A stretch of DNA of 64,000 bases from Sinorhizobium garamanticum (GCF_029892065.1 NZ_CP120374.1:1-64000), one strand, 5' to 3'. Positions 1 through 12,988 are shown, counted from the stretch's first letter. Notes: generated by a model not told the origin, from the letters alone. Program-made: numbers and translations.

Positions 1-1629
<1,629 letters not shown>

Positions 1630-1634
1630 CGGAA

Positions 1635-1671
1635 CCGACGGTCCGCGCCCGCGGCGGGCGCGGACCGTCGG
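1635..1671 (+). terminator. Perfect 17-bp hairpin after groEL
   Basis: Left arm 1635-1651 and right arm 1655-1671 are perfect reverse complements around a 3-nt loop, starting 5 bases after the groEL stop. The stem is very GC-rich. No T-run follows, so it may act as a weak terminator or mRNA 3'-end stabiliser. Confidence 0.6.
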
Positions 1672-1901
1672 TGGATCTGTGAACCAAAACATGGGTTGCG
1701 CCGGAATTGGGGGCAGCGTTTGAACGTTGGACTGGTGCAGGTGGCAGGAGCCAAAAACGTGGCTCCGGACCCAAAACGTGGCTCCGATGAGGCCGGACCC
1801 GAGGGCCGTCACCCGCGCCGAGGAGGAGGCGAGGGCATGATGGCTGCTCGGCACATCGCAATCCGCAATTCTTTTTGATGTCGCGTGAATGGAGGAGAAC
1901 G

Positions 1902-2222
1902 ATGGAACACGATTGCTTTCGACATCCAGTCACAATCCTTGTGGGGCTCGGGTTTCCGGCTGAGATCCACGGCGTGAGAGAGGCCTATGCCTGGCTGAAT
2001 GAGTGGCCGCCATCGAAACGAAATCCAACGCATGCCATCGCGCTCAAGGCCTGCAGAGCAGCATTTGCGGGCGAGATTGATGTCGAGACCGCTCGCGGGA
2101 CGTTTGTCGCCTTCGCGCGACGGGCCAATCTCCTCGCACCCGATACCGAGGCGATCGTCGCCGCTAGTAGAGCCGGCGCGCTTGATGCTCGTTCGCAAGC
2201 TGGAGGCAGCAAATCGATCTGA
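1902..2222 (+). CDS. DUF982 domain-containing protein
   Basis: Small protein (106 residues) of the DUF982 family, which is largely restricted to Rhizobiales and has no known function. Seen: the family pattern of a short N-terminal strand, AYAWLNEWPPSKRNPTH around residues 28-44, a helix with KACRAAF, then ETARGTFVAFARRANLL. An in-frame ATG at 1875 exists, but GGAGGAG at 1891-1897 lies just before the ATG at 1902, which is preferred. The next gene encodes a second DUF982 protein 20 bases downstream, so the two form a tandem pair. Confidence 0.8.
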   Translation: MEHDCFRHPVTILVGLGFPAEIHGVREAYAWLNEWPPSKRNPTHAIALKACRAAFAGEIDVETARGTFVAFARRANLLAPDTEAIVAASRAGALDARSQAGGSKSI

Positions 2223-2242
2223 TCCGTAGGACCGAGCAGGTG

Positions 2243-2488
2243 ATGAACGATATTCGATTTCCCGTTCCGGTGAGATTACGCCTGGCCACCGCCGAGGAGC
2301 GAGTTATCGCCAATTCCTGGGAAGCGCTGGAGTGCCTTGCCCAGTGGCCCGAAGGCGCGCGAGGGCGAGCCTATCGCGCAGCCTGTCGGGTCTGCCGCAA
2401 CGCCTTGGACGGCTGGAGACGGCCGCAAGAAGCAAGAAGGGCATTCGTGAAGGCGGCACGACGCGCCGGGCTGCTACGCTCCCGCTAA
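2243..2488 (+). CDS. DUF982 domain-containing protein, second copy
   Basis: 81-residue DUF982 relative. Seen: the same order of motifs as its neighbour, namely WEALECLAQWPEGARGRAY, a CRVCRNAL helix, then EARRAFVKAARRAGLL at the C-terminus. A GTG at 2240 directly precedes the ATG at 2243 and either could be used. It overlaps nothing and is followed by the convergent hut operon. Function unknown. The two copies are clearly diverged from each other, so the duplication is not recent. Confidence 0.75.
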   Translation: MNDIRFPVPVRLRLATAEERVIANSWEALECLAQWPEGARGRAYRAACRVCRNALDGWRRPQEARRAFVKAARRAGLLRSR

Positions 2489-2586
2489 AGTGCCGCGCTC
2501 ATTGGCGCACTGCGGGGGTGGCGGGGCGGCGCTTTGCTGTTGTTCCTCGACGGCGTCCGCGGGGGGCATGTCGCAGTGAAGGAACT

Positions 2587-2614
2587 GCGGGAGGCCGCAA
2601 TGGCGGCCTCCCGC
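2587..2614 (-). terminator. Terminator of the hut operon
   Basis: Perfect 12-bp inverted repeat (2587-2598 with 2603-2614, 4-nt loop), 8 bases after the hutU stop on the minus strand. Only a short, interrupted T-rich stretch follows. Confidence 0.65.
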
Positions 2615-2622
2615 GTCTTTCG

Positions 2623-4298
<1,676 letters not shown>

Positions 4299-4302
<4 letters not shown>

Positions 4303-5114
4303 GCCTCACTCCCTGTCAGTTTGAGGGCGAATGCCGTTGTTTCGATGCGTTTCAGGATGGCCTTGAGATGGGTGCGGAGGCGTTCGGCCTTCGCGGAATC
4401 CAGCGAGAACGGCGACGCTTCGGTCGCCAGGTGTGTGGACTGCGCAAGTTCCATCTGGATCGCGTGGACACCCGTTTCGGGCCGGCCATAGTGACGGGTG
4501 GTCCAGCCGCCCTTGAAGCGGCCGTTCAAGATGCTGTTGTAACCCTCTGCCGAAGCGGCGATATCTGTCGTTGCCGTTTCTATTTCGGCGCCGCAGGTCT
4601 TGCCCATATCCGTGCCGATATTGAAGTCGGGCAGCTTGCCTTCGAAGAGGAAGGGAATGTGCGAGCGGATCGAGTGGCAGTCGTAGAGCACCGCCACGCC
4701 ATGGATCGCCTTGACGCGCTCGATCTCGGCGGCGAGTGCCGCGTGATAAGGAGCATGGAAATCGCGAAGCCTTGTCGCAATGTCGGTCTCCGTCGGTGCC
4801 TGATCCTCCTTCCAGATCGACACGCCATCGAAATCGGTTTCCGGCACGAGGCCGGTGGTGTTCTGGCCGGGATAGAGGCTCACGCCTTCCGGGTCGCGGT
4901 TGGCGTCGATGACGTAGCGGTGGAAGGTCGCGCGCACGGTCGTGGCTTCCGGCAGAAGTCCTTCGTAGAGCTCGTGGATGTGCCAGTCCGTGTCGGCGAG
5001 GATGCGACCGTTGTCGTTCAACCGCTCCCAGATCGGTGCGGGCACGTCGGTGCCCGTGTGGGGAAAGCCAAGGATGACGGGCGAGGTGCCCCGACGGACT
5101 TCGAAAACGGCCAT
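4299..5114 (-). CDS. hutG: N-formylglutamate deformylase
   Basis: Last step of the five-enzyme histidine route: N-formylglutamate to glutamate and formate. Seen: metal-ligand patterns [23 protein letters not shown] and [12 protein letters not shown] of the N-formylglutamate amidohydrolase family. The chosen start, MAVFEVRRG, lies one base from the hutH stop; a longer frame reaches 5144 but would run into hutH. The 271-residue length is normal. No hutF (formimino-glutamate deiminase) is seen in this window, so the enzyme making formylglutamate must be encoded elsewhere. Confidence 0.95.
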
Positions 5115-5115
5115 G

Positions 5116-6651
5116 TCAGAGACCCAGCTTCGGAAGGATGCCATCGGAGACGGCGGCGTTGAGCGCGCCGGACGCGATGAGCTCGCCAGCCGCCTTCAGA
5201 TCGTCGGCCATGTAGCGGTCCTCTTCGATCGTCGGCGACACACTGCGTACGGCAGCCACTGCCTTCGACAGTTCCGCGCTCGTCGTCAGCGGCGCCCGGA
5301 ACTCGACGCCCTGGACGGCTGTCAGGGCCTCGATGCCGATGATCGAGAACAGGTTGTCGGTCATCTGCAGCAGGCGGCGCGCTCCGTGGCAGGCCATCGA
5401 CACGTGGTCTTCCTGATTGGCCGATGTCGGCGTCGAGTCGACAGAAGCCGGATGCGCGAGTTGCTTGTTTTCCGACATCAGCGCGGCGGAGGTGACTTCG
5501 GCGATCATCAGGCCCGAGTTGAGCCCTGGCTTCTTGGCCAGGAACGCCGGCAGGCCATAGCTGAGCGCGGGATCGACAAGAAGCGCGATGCGGCGCTGCG
5601 CGATCGCGCCGATTTCGCAAACCGCAAGCGCGATCTGGTCGGCAGCGAAGGCCACCGGTTCGGCGTGGAAATTGCCGCCCGAGACGACGGAGTTATCCGA
5701 TAGCACCAGCGGATTGTCGGTGACGGCGTTGGCCTCGATCGTGAGCGATGCGGCGACGGAGCGCAGGAGGTCGAGGCAGGCGCCGTCGACTTGCGGCTGA
5801 CAGCGGATGCAGTAGGGATCCTGCACCCGTTCGTCGCCCTCGATATGGCTCTGCCGGATCACGGATCCCTCGAGCAATTGGCGAAGGGCGGCCGCGGTGT
5901 CGATCTGGCCCCGATGGCCGCGCAGCGTGTGGATGTCGGGATGGAAGGGTGCGGACGATCCCATTGCGGCATCGGTCGAAAGCGCCCCGGTGATGAGCGC
6001 CGCCTGCGCGGCGCGATGGGCACGGAAGAGGCCGGCGAGCGCCAGGGCGCTGGACGCCTGCGTGCCGTTGATCAGGGCGAGGCCTTCCTTCGCGGCGAGT
6101 GTCACGGGCGAAAGTCCGGCCTTTTCAAGCGCGGCTCCGCCCGGCATGCGCGCACCATCGAAGAACGCTTCTCCGTGGCCCATCATCACGGCCGCCATGT
6201 GCGCAAGCGGCGCAAGGTCGCCCGATGCGCCGACCGAACCCTTTTCCGGGATCAGCGGGATCACGCCCCGTTCCTGCATCGCCTCGATCAGGCGGACGAG
6301 TTCGAGGCGAACGCCCGAAGCGCCGCGGCCGAGCGAGACGAGCTTCAGCGCCATGATCAGCCGGACGATGTTTTCCGGCAGAGGCGCACCCACGCCGCAG
6401 CAATGCGACAGGATGAGGTTGCGCTGCAGCGTCGTCACGTCGGCGCTGTCGATCTTGATCGAGGCAAGTTTGCCGAAGCCGGTGTTGATGCCGTAAACCG
6501 GGGCATTGCCGGCAGCGATTTCGGCGATGCGAGCGGCGCTTTTTGCAATGGCGGCGTCGAAGGTGGGATCGAGGCGGGCCGGTTCCCGGGTCCAGTAGAT
6601 CGTCTCCAGATCCTTGAGCGGAACGGAGCCTGGCTTAAGTACGATAGTCAT
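5116..6651 (-). CDS. hutH: Histidine ammonia-lyase
   Basis: First committed step of histidine catabolism: elimination of ammonia from L-histidine to give urocanate. Seen: [14 protein letters not shown] near residue 140, whose Ala-Ser-Gly cyclises to the MIO prosthetic group; [11 protein letters not shown] near 55; and [14 protein letters not shown] near 330. Length 511 is typical. It overlaps the hutI stop by 4 nt and almost touches hutG, so the operon is tightly packed. Confidence 0.97.
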   Translation of the reverse strand: MTIVLKPGSVPLKDLETIYWTREPARLDPTFDAAIAKSAARIAEIAAGNAPVYGINTGFGKLASIKIDSADVTTLQRNLILSHCCGVGAPLPENIVRLIMALKLVSLGRGASGVRLELVRLIEAMQERGVIPLIPEKGSVGASGDLAPLAHMAAVMMGHGEAFFDGARMPGGAALEKAGLSPVTLAAKEGLALINGTQASSALALAGLFRAHRAAQAALITGALSTDAAMGSSAPFHPDIHTLRGHRGQIDTAAALRQLLEGSVIRQSHIEGDERVQDPYCIRCQPQVDGACLDLLRSVAASLTIEANAVTDNPLVLSDNSVVSGGNFHAEPVAFAADQIALAVCEIGAIAQRRIALLVDPALSYGLPAFLAKKPGLNSGLMIAEVTSAALMSENKQLAHPASVDSTPTSANQEDHVSMACHGARRLLQMTDNLFSIIGIEALTAVQGVEFRAPLTTSAELSKAVAAVRSVSPTIEEDRYMADDLKAAGELIASGALNAAVSDGILPKLGL

Positions 6652-7895
6652 TGGCCGATTCTTTCGCCTCCAAAGATGCGCTGATGCAGCGGATTGAAGC
6701 CTATCCGGTAGATAAGTTCGGCAGGCTCATCGATGTTCCAAATCGCGAGGTCCGCGAATTTGCCGACCTCGATCGTGCCGGTCTTGTCGAGGATTCCGAG
6801 CGCGCGTGCGGCCTCGCGCGTGACGCCCGCCAGGCATTCGCCGACGGTCAGCCGGAAGAGCGTCGCCGACATGTTCATGGTCAGAAGCACCGACGTCAGC
6901 GGCGAGGTGCCCGGATTGCAGTCCGTCGCAATGGCGATGCGCGTGCCGGCAGCGCGCAGCGCTTCGACCGGCGGCAGTTGCCTTTCCCGAAGCGTATAGA
7001 ATGCACCGGGCAGAAGCACGGCGACGGTTCCGGCCTTTGCCAGTGCCGCTGCGCCTTCCGCGTCGAGATATTCGAGATGGTCGGCCGAAAGCGCGCCATA
7101 GGAGGCCGCGAGCTTGGCGCCGCCAAGATCCGAAAGCTGCTCCGCGTGGAGCTTGACCGACAGGCCGAGCGCCTTCGCGGCATCGAAGACACGGCCGATC
7201 TCGGCGGGAGAGAAGGCGATGCCTTCGCAGAAGCCGTCGACTGCGTCGACCAGGCCCTCGGCGTGGGCGCTTTCCAGGCCCGGCAGCACGACATCGGCGA
7301 TATAGTCGCCGTTGCGCCCCTTATATTCGGGAGGTGTCGCGTGCGCGGCGAGATAGCTCGTCACGATGCGCACGGGGCGCAACTCCTGCAGCCGGCGCGC
7401 GGCTCGCAGCATCTTCAGCTCGGCCTCGATGTTCAGGCCATAGCCGGACTTCACCTCGACCGTTGCGACTCCCTCGCCAAGCAGCGTGTCGAGCCTCGGA
7501 AGTGCTGCTCGCACCAGTTCCTCGACCGACAGGGCATTGGTCGCCTTCACCGTCGAGGCAATGCCACCGCCGGCGCGCGCGATCTCCTCGTAAGTGGCAC
7601 CTTCGAGCCGCAGCTGGAATTCACGCGCGCGGTTGCCGCCATGGACGATATGGGTGTGGCAGTCGATGAGCGCCGGCGTCATCCAGCGGCCTTCGCAATT
7701 GAAGACTTGATCGGCCCGGGAGAGGTCCGCGGGCAGGTCATTCTCGGAGCCGGCATATATGATCCGGTCGCCGCGTGTGGCCACGGCGCCGTTCTCGATG
7801 ATGCCGAGCGGGCCCATATCCTCGCGAAGCGTCGCAAGGCGCGCGTTGCGCCAGAGGCTGGTCTTGCCTGAACTCGCGCTCCTGTTTCCGTCCAT
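6648..7895 (-). CDS. hutI: Imidazolonepropionase
   Basis: Metal-dependent amidohydrolase that opens the imidazolone ring to formimino-glutamate. Seen: [14 protein letters not shown] (metal-binding HxH), [12 protein letters not shown], and [10 protein letters not shown] with the catalytic Asp. The frame extends to 7931, but that stretch crosses the putative operator; an AAGGGCGG ribosome site precedes the ATG at 7895, giving 415 residues starting MDGNRSAS. It is the first gene of the hut operon. Confidence 0.95.
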   Translation of the reverse strand: MDGNRSASSGKTSLWRNARLATLREDMGPLGIIENGAVATRGDRIIYAGSENDLPADLSRADQVFNCEGRWMTPALIDCHTHIVHGGNRAREFQLRLEGATYEEIARAGGGIASTVKATNALSVEELVRAALPRLDTLLGEGVATVEVKSGYGLNIEAELKMLRAARRLQELRPVRIVTSYLAAHATPPEYKGRNGDYIADVVLPGLESAHAEGLVDAVDGFCEGIAFSPAEIGRVFDAAKALGLSVKLHAEQLSDLGGAKLAASYGALSADHLEYLDAEGAAALAKAGTVAVLLPGAFYTLRERQLPPVEALRAAGTRIAIATDCNPGTSPLTSVLLTMNMSATLFRLTVGECLAGVTREAARALGILDKTGTIEVGKFADLAIWNIDEPAELIYRIGFNPLHQRIFGGERIGQ

Positions 7896-7919
7896 AGTTA
7901 CCGCCCTTCTGTTGCGATA

Positions 7920-7931
7920 ATGTATATACAT
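7920..7931. promoter_or_regulatory. Candidate HutC operator
   Basis: ATGTATATACAT is a perfect 12-bp palindrome 25 bases before hutI. HutC-type GntR repressors are known to bind TGTATA-like palindromes before hut genes. No hutC gene is seen in this window. Confidence 0.55.
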
Positions 7932-8434
7932 AATATAGCCAATGACAAGTGTAAATTCACGACGTCACGGCACGAGGTCCCGGATCGGTCTGATGCCAGA
8001 GAACATAGGGTGATCTTGCGACATGGAAGGTCCCGGCCGCAGGCGTCTGAGATTTGGGCCGTCAGTTGGGGGGATGGTTGTCGCCGGCAGCGGGGCGATA
8101 CATGCTGACGCTCGGCGGGGTTGTGCCGTCGAGCGGCGACCTTGGCGACCGCGTCCGCGCACCGTTTGTTTGAACATGTCCACGGTGCAGGAGGCAGATT
8201 GTGCAGCACAGTCGCGGTCAGCCAGCACGCCCTCCGGATTGGGATCGATCGGAGGCGGAGAGCGTCGAAGTGCTTGGCGTGAGTGCGGTTTGGCCGGTTC
8301 AATCGGCAGGGTTTGCGATCGGCGAAATCAGATCCCGCTCAGCGATCCCACCGAGTTTGGCGTCCGCGCCTGCGTTGCGTTGGCCGGCGCGGATGGGCTC
8401 TTTGTGCCACGCGCCGGCTTCATTTGAGGTTGAA
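7932..8434. other. 503-bp region without a recognisable gene
   Basis: Frames here are arginine-rich shadows with no recognisable motif and no good ribosome site. It must hold the hutI promoter near its left end. I see no repeat or IS remnant in it. Confidence 0.5.
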
Positions 8435-9619
8435 CTATTCCGCCAGGGTGGCCGCGAAGCGCCGCCGGTAGGAGCGCAGGCCCACGTAGAGGGCGGCGAG
8501 TGCTGCCACCGGAAACAGTGCCGCGAAGAAGCCGAGGTTGGCTGCGGCCGTGTTTTCCAGCACCCGCCCACCGATCGCGGTGCCACTGGCGATGCCGAGA
8601 TAGATAGCCGAGGCGTTGAGCGACAGTGTCAGATGCGCCATCTCCGGCGCGAAGCCGACGAGGCGGCTCGCCTGGGCCGGCGGGAACGCCCAGCCGATGA
8701 TGCCCCACGGCACCATGATGCCGATCAGCAGCAGGCCGGCGAGGTCGCGCGGCAGGAGGTTGAGCCCGAGGGCAATTACCAGCGACACCACCAGCGCCGA
8801 CATCAGCGAAAGCACCACCACGCGCGTCGCGCCGACCCGGTCGGCCAAAAAGCCGCTGGAAAGGTTGCCGATCACCGCGCCCACGCCGAAAGCAAGTAGC
8901 AGGCCTGGCAGCGCCATTTTCGAAAGCCCCGCTCCGTCGATCGCCAGCGGCGCGAGATAGGAGATGATCACGAAGGCGCCGGCAAGATAGAGAAAGGTCA
9001 CCATCAGCGACGAGGCCACGCCCGGGAGGCCGATGGCGCTGAAGCGTTCGGAAAGCGTCAGCTTCGTTCCGCTGAGGCCCCGCGGCAGACGCAGCCACAA
9101 CACTGTGGCGCAGGCGAGCCCGAGCAAGGCGACCGCCCAGAACGTGCCACGCCAGCCCCAGAAGGCGGCGATCAGCGCGCCGAGAGGGGCACCCAGCGCC
9201 ACTGCGAAGGTGGTACCGCCCACGACGATCGAGATTGCCAGCGCGCGATGCTCCGGGCCGGCCAGCGAAACCGCCGTCGCCTGGGCGGTGGCAGCAAACA
9301 GTCCACTCGCCATTCCCATCACGATTTGGGCAAGCAGCAGTGTGGTGAACGAGACACTTGTCGCAGCAATCCAGTTGCCCGCCACGAAGGCAAGCATCGC
9401 AGCCACAAGCAGCCGCCGCCTGTCAGCCGCTCCGGCTAGCGCGGAAAGCAGCGGCGCGCCGATGGCGTAGGAAAGCGAGAACACAGTGATCAGGTGCCCC
9501 GCATGCGGGATGGTCGTGTGTGTGTCGGCCGCGATCGATGGCAGAAGGCTCGAAAAAACGAAGCCGACTGTGCTCATCGTGAAGGAGCCGACAGCGAGCC
9601 AGATAAGGCGCTTGTCCAT
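8435..9619 (-). CDS. MFS efflux transporter, AraJ/YdhP type
   Basis: Inner-membrane major facilitator of the drug/arabinose efflux group, 394 residues with about 12 hydrophobic segments. Seen: SMTV-type first helix WLAVGSFTMSTVGFVFSSLLPSI split by polar loops, the ADRRRLL loop between helices 2 and 3 (the family A motif), and RALAISIVVGGTTFAVALGAPLG (motif C region). The start at 9619 has AAAGGG ahead of it; a TTG at 9640 would fall in the operator. Divergent from an ArsR-type gene that probably represses it. Substrate unknown. Confidence 0.85.
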   Translation of the reverse strand: MDKRLIWLAVGSFTMSTVGFVFSSLLPSIAADTHTTIPHAGHLITVFSLSYAIGAPLLSALAGAADRRRLLVAAMLAFVAGNWIAATSVSFTTLLLAQIVMGMASGLFAATAQATAVSLAGPEHRALAISIVVGGTTFAVALGAPLGALIAAFWGWRGTFWAVALLGLACATVLWLRLPRGLSGTKLTLSERFSAIGLPGVASSLMVTFLYLAGAFVIISYLAPLAIDGAGLSKMALPGLLLAFGVGAVIGNLSSGFLADRVGATRVVVLSLMSALVVSLVIALGLNLLPRDLAGLLLIGIMVPWGIIGWAFPPAQASRLVGFAPEMAHLTLSLNASAIYLGIASGTAIGGRVLENTAAANLGFFAALFPVAALAALYVGLRSYRRRFAATLAE

Positions 9620-9634
9620 ATATGGGTGCCCTTT

Positions 9635-9660
9635 GTTCAAAATATATTGAACTATTGAAC
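9635..9660. promoter_or_regulatory. ArsR-type operator between MFS and regulator
   Basis: GTTCAA (9635-9640) and TTGAAC (9647-9652) form an inverted repeat with a 6-bp AT spacer; a third half-site TTGAAC follows at 9655-9660. It sits 16 bases before the MFS start, as expected for a winged-helix repressor site. Confidence 0.6.
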
Positions 9661-9735
9661 TTTACCGGTGGCCATGTCAACATACGGAACGTTTGCCGGT
9701 CCTTTTAAGGCGGCGGACGTGGCATATTTAACTGG

Positions 9736-10209
9736 ATGCCCCGCACAACTACCATGACCCTACCACATCCCACCGCCGATCAGATCACCCTGTCCAACGT
9801 TCTCGCCGCCTTGGGCGACCCGACTCGCCTGGCGATTGTGGGCTATCTCGCCCGCCGCGAGGGCCGGCCGACTATGTGCCTGAACTTCACGGATTTCGGT
9901 TCCAAGACCAATATCAGCTACCATCTGGCCAAGCTGCGCGAAGCGGGCATCACTCGCACCGAGGTCTCTGGCACCAGCCGGCTGATCACGCTGCGCAGGG
10001 ACGATCTCGACAGTCGTTTCCCGGGCCTTCTTGATTCCATCGTCGCCGCCGCCGTGGACATGCCGATGGTGAAGACGATCGAGGACGCGGCGGAGGAGGC
10101 ACTGGCGCAAGGCGTCGACAATAGCCATGTTCGCCGGGGAACCGATCGTGGTCTCGACGACAGCGCCGCCCGTCTTTTGAGACGCGCAAAGATCGCTGCA
10201 GCACGTTGA
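9736..10209 (+). CDS. ArsR-family winged-helix regulator
   Basis: Predicted repressor of the divergent MFS gene. Seen: LSNVLAALGDPTRLAIVGYLARREGR at 17-42 (dimer/first helices of ArsR proteins), then SKTNISYHLAKLREAGITRTEVSG as recognition helix and wing at about 56-79. There is no Cys-rich metal site, so the inducer is probably an organic compound. The last ~16 codons (from 10158) lie inside a RIME repeat, so the native C-terminus has been replaced or extended by repeat sequence. An internal ATG at 9754 is an alternative start. Confidence 0.85.
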   Translation: MPRTTTMTLPHPTADQITLSNVLAALGDPTRLAIVGYLARREGRPTMCLNFTDFGSKTNISYHLAKLREAGITRTEVSGTSRLITLRRDDLDSRFPGLLDSIVAAAVDMPMVKTIEDAAEEALAQGVDNSHVRRGTDRGLDDSAARLLRRAKIAAAR

Positions 10210-10260
10210 ATTACTGCATGATTCCTCAAATCGAATCCGATTTGAGGAATCATGCGGTAG
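10158..10260 (+). repeat. RIME1-like element, copy A
   Basis: Two-hairpin repeat: imperfect GC-rich hairpin (CAGCGCC ... GCTGCAG) then CTGCATGATTCCTCAAATCG paired with its complement ending in CATGCGGTAG. Same family as the copies at 15547, 23637, 27094, 33423 and 38643. It overlaps the 3' end of the ArsR gene. Confidence 0.85.
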
Positions 10261-10362
10261 GCTGTCTGTGGGCAAGGTCTGTTGCCTGCCTACGGGCGCT
10301 GCACGAAAAAGCCCAGGACTATTGGGGCCGGCGTCGCGACGTTCGCGATCCTTCGTTCTTGC

Positions 10363-10950
10363 TCAGGCCGGATGATGCAACGCCGCGCAATGCCGCTCGA
10401 CGAGTGCGACAAAACGATTTCCGGCGATCTCAAGCCGGCCGCTATTGTCGATCACCGTCACATCGGGTCCGGCGACGATCTCGGGCGTCTGCCGCGTGAG
10501 TCGGCGCAACACGTCCTCCTCGCTCTCGCGCCCCCGTTCGGCCAAGCGCTTCGCCAGCACCGGCGGGTCCGCGGTCACGAGCGCGACGGCGATGGTGCCG
10601 AAGGCCGCGCGAATGGCCGGGAGAGCGGCGCGGCTGCCGTTGACGATCGCTGTCATGCCGCTCGCGACCTTGCCGGCGATCTCGCTCGGAATGCCGTAGC
10701 TCAAACCATGCGCCTGCCACGAAACCGCGAAGGCACCGCTTCGCTTCATGTCGTCGAACTCCGCGGTCGAGACGCTTTCATGCACTTCACTACCGGCATC
10801 CGACGGACGCGTGATCACGCGCCGCACGAAGAGGATATCCGGACGATGCGCGAAATGGCGTGCGGCGAAGCCCATGACGCTGTCCTTGCCTGCCCCGCTT
10901 GGGCCGACGACGACGATGAGCGCTCCACGCCCCTGTCCGACCGCGGTCAT
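10363..10950 (-). CDS. phnN: Ribose 1,5-bisphosphate phosphokinase PhnN
   Basis: Makes PRPP from ribose 1,5-bisphosphate and ATP, the step that returns the ribose carbon left by the C-P lyase route. Seen: P-loop GPSGAGKDS at residues 16-24, guanylate-kinase-like fold signatures and SWQAHGLSYGIP around 93-104. Length 195 is typical. Its start overlaps the phnM stop by 4 nt. It is the last gene of the phosphonate operon. No phnG-L core genes are in the window, so the C-P lyase must be encoded elsewhere. Confidence 0.95.
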   Translation of the reverse strand: MTAVGQGRGALIVVVGPSGAGKDSVMGFAARHFAHRPDILFVRRVITRPSDAGSEVHESVSTAEFDDMKRSGAFAVSWQAHGLSYGIPSEIAGKVASGMTAIVNGSRAALPAIRAAFGTIAVALVTADPPVLAKRLAERGRESEEDVLRRLTRQTPEIVAGPDVTVIDNSGRLEIAGNRFVALVERHCAALHHPA

Positions 10951-12086
10951 GCGACACGCCGTCCTTCGCGCCAGACGGAGCGAACAACTGGAATTCCCTG
11001 CGGGCGGTGGACGCGCGCGATATCGGCGCGCAGCCCGACGGCGATCCGGCCGCGATCGGCGAGACCGACGGTGCGCGCCGGCGTCGCCGTAACCATGGCG
11101 ATCGCCTGCGGAAGGCCGATCGCCTCGACCTCATCAGCCAGAATGAAGGGCGCATGGATGAGGCTGAAGGGGACATAATCGGACGAAAGCACGTCGAGCA
11201 CGCCGCGCTCGGCGAGGTCGCGGGCGGCGATGTTGCCGGAATGGGACTTGCCGCGCACGATATTCGGCGCGCCCATCAGAACGCTCAATCCGGCGCGATG
11301 CGAGGCTTCCGCCGCCTCGAAGCTCGTCGGGAATTCCGCCAGACGGATGCCGTAGCCGATCGATTCCTCGACATGCTCGACCGTCGCGTCGTCATGGCTT
11401 GCGATGGTGATGCCGCGCGTAGCGCAGGCCTTTGCCAGCGCCGTGCGATGAGGTGTGGCGTACCGGGCGGAAAGCGCCTGCTGACGCTCGACGAACTCGG
11501 CGAAAGCCTCGTCCGAAAGGCCGCGCTTCGTCTTGTAGTAGAGCGTATACTGATCCATCGTCTGGAACTGGCGCTGTCCCGGCGCATGGTCCATCAGCGA
11601 GACGAGTCGAACTTGCGGGTCGCCTTGAAAATCCTCGTAATGATCGAGGACGTCGGAGGTCGAAACTTCGCAACGCAGGTGGATGAGGTGGTCGGCGCGC
11701 AGGCGCCCCTCCTCCTTGGCCTGTGCCAAGGCGTCGGCCATGCTTCGCATCTCGCCCTTCTGGAAGCCGCCGTCCTCGTCCGAACCCAGACGCAGACAGT
11801 CGAAGACCGTGGTAATGCCGGAGGTGACGACCTGGGCGTCGTGGGCCTGGATCGCCGCGATCTTCAGCCAGCGCACGCCCGGGCGCGGCGAGTAATGCGC
11901 CTCCAGGTGATCGGTGTGAAGTTCGATCAGGCCGGGCAGCAGGTAGTCGCCTTCGAAATCTTCGCCCGTGCTGCTTGCCCCTTCCGAAATATCGGCAATC
12001 CGGCCGTCGCGGATGAGGACGGAACCGTTGACGATCCTGTCCTCCAGAACGATGCGGGCGTTGCTCAAAACCTGTTCTTTGCTCAT
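10947..12086 (-). CDS. phnM: RPnTP diphosphatase PhnM
   Basis: Amidohydrolase-fold enzyme that removes pyrophosphate from alpha-D-ribose 1-methylphosphonate 5-triphosphate in the C-P lyase pathway. Seen: LPGLIELHTDHLEAHYSPRPG near 50-70 with metal-binding His, ASHDDATVEHVEE near 240, and LSSDYVPFSLIHAPF near 308. I use the start MSKEQVLSN at 12086 (379 residues); a longer frame to 12206 overlaps the upstream gene. Two bases separate it from the DUF1045 gene. Confidence 0.95.
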   Translation of the reverse strand: MSKEQVLSNARIVLEDRIVNGSVLIRDGRIADISEGASSTGEDFEGDYLLPGLIELHTDHLEAHYSPRPGVRWLKIAAIQAHDAQVVTSGITTVFDCLRLGSDEDGGFQKGEMRSMADALAQAKEEGRLRADHLIHLRCEVSTSDVLDHYEDFQGDPQVRLVSLMDHAPGQRQFQTMDQYTLYYKTKRGLSDEAFAEFVERQQALSARYATPHRTALAKACATRGITIASHDDATVEHVEESIGYGIRLAEFPTSFEAAEASHRAGLSVLMGAPNIVRGKSHSGNIAARDLAERGVLDVLSSDYVPFSLIHAPFILADEVEAIGLPQAIAMVTATPARTVGLADRGRIAVGLRADIARVHRPQGIPVVRSVWREGRRVA

Positions 12087-12087
12087 C

Positions 12088-12795
12088 TCATGCGATCTTT
12101 CGTTGGGATGCGCCGCCAAGCGGCAGCAGGGAATGGACGGTGAACGGCGCGCCGCGATGAGGCTCGACGAAAAGTGCAATGGTCGAAACCTCGAGCGGCT
12201 TGCCAATGAACGCCTCGAATGCGACGGTCAGCGTCTCGCGCATCACTGTTTGCGTCTCCTTCGGCACCGGCCCCGTCAGCGTCAGGTGGAAGAGAAATTC
12301 CTCAAAGACGTAAGGGTAACCCCACGTTGTAAGATATTCGCGCTGCCGCGGCGCAAGCTTCTCCGGAGTGCGGCGAGCGATATCGGCGTCGGTCAGCGGC
12401 GCCCGGAAGGGCTCGAAACGGCGTACGGCCTGTTCCGCCAGGTTGCGAAGAGGAGCGCAGTCTTCGGCCGGGACAAGTGCGAAAAAGGGGCCGATCTGGT
12501 GCAACACGATCTGCGGCACGTCGAACGCCTCGATCTCCGCCGCAAACTCGTCGAAGGCCGCCAGCAGATCCGCTTCACTCTTGCCTTCCGCGAGTTCGAA
12601 CGGCGCCTTCAGCGTACCGTGAAAGCCGTATCGGCGCGGATCTGCCGTCAACACCATCTGATTTTCGCGCCCAAGCGCCGGGACTTCCGTCCAGCTCAGT
12701 GCTCCATCGACAAAGGCGTCGCGGCCAAGCCAACGGGCTGCGGTCTGCGTCAGCCGGTCATCGGCCGGCGGCGCGAAGTAGATTGCATAACGCAC
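12088..12795 (-). CDS. DUF1045 phosphonate-operon protein (2H phosphoesterase-like)
   Basis: Belongs to the DUF1045 family found in proteobacterial phosphonate operons. Seen: two HxT motifs of the 2H phosphoesterase superfamily, FHGTLKAPF near residue 60 and FHLTLTGPV near 170. Likely acts on a cyclic ribose phosphate product of C-P lyase; this role is inferred from the fold and the location between phnE and phnM. I prefer a GTG start at 12795 (VRYAIYF) with AAAGTGAG before it, giving 235 residues; the frame is open to 12891. Confidence 0.85.
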   Translation of the reverse strand: MRYAIYFAPPADDRLTQTAARWLGRDAFVDGALSWTEVPALGRENQMVLTADPRRYGFHGTLKAPFELAEGKSEADLLAAFDEFAAEIEAFDVPQIVLHQIGPFFALVPAEDCAPLRNLAEQAVRRFEPFRAPLTDADIARRTPEKLAPRQREYLTTWGYPYVFEEFLFHLTLTGPVPKETQTVMRETLTVAFEAFIGKPLEVSTIALFVEPHRGAPFTVHSLLPLGGASQRKIA

Positions 12796-12988
12796 GGGTC
12801 TCACTTTCTGTATCGACCGGCCCGCCGTCCGGCGGGTCGATGTTCGCGGGGGGTGCGATGCGCAGCTAGCCGATTTGCATGACAACATCATGATGACTTC
12901 GGTGCGAAACGCAATTCGGGTCGGAGCGGGATGAGGAGAAGTGTGCGCGGTTTTCCGCCCGCATCCCGCTCCAATTCACATTCATGAC

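Noticed and set aside
1754..1786. 14-bp direct repeat AAAACGTGGCTCCG, twice
   Set aside because: Short, no gene or known site attached; probably chance or local slippage.
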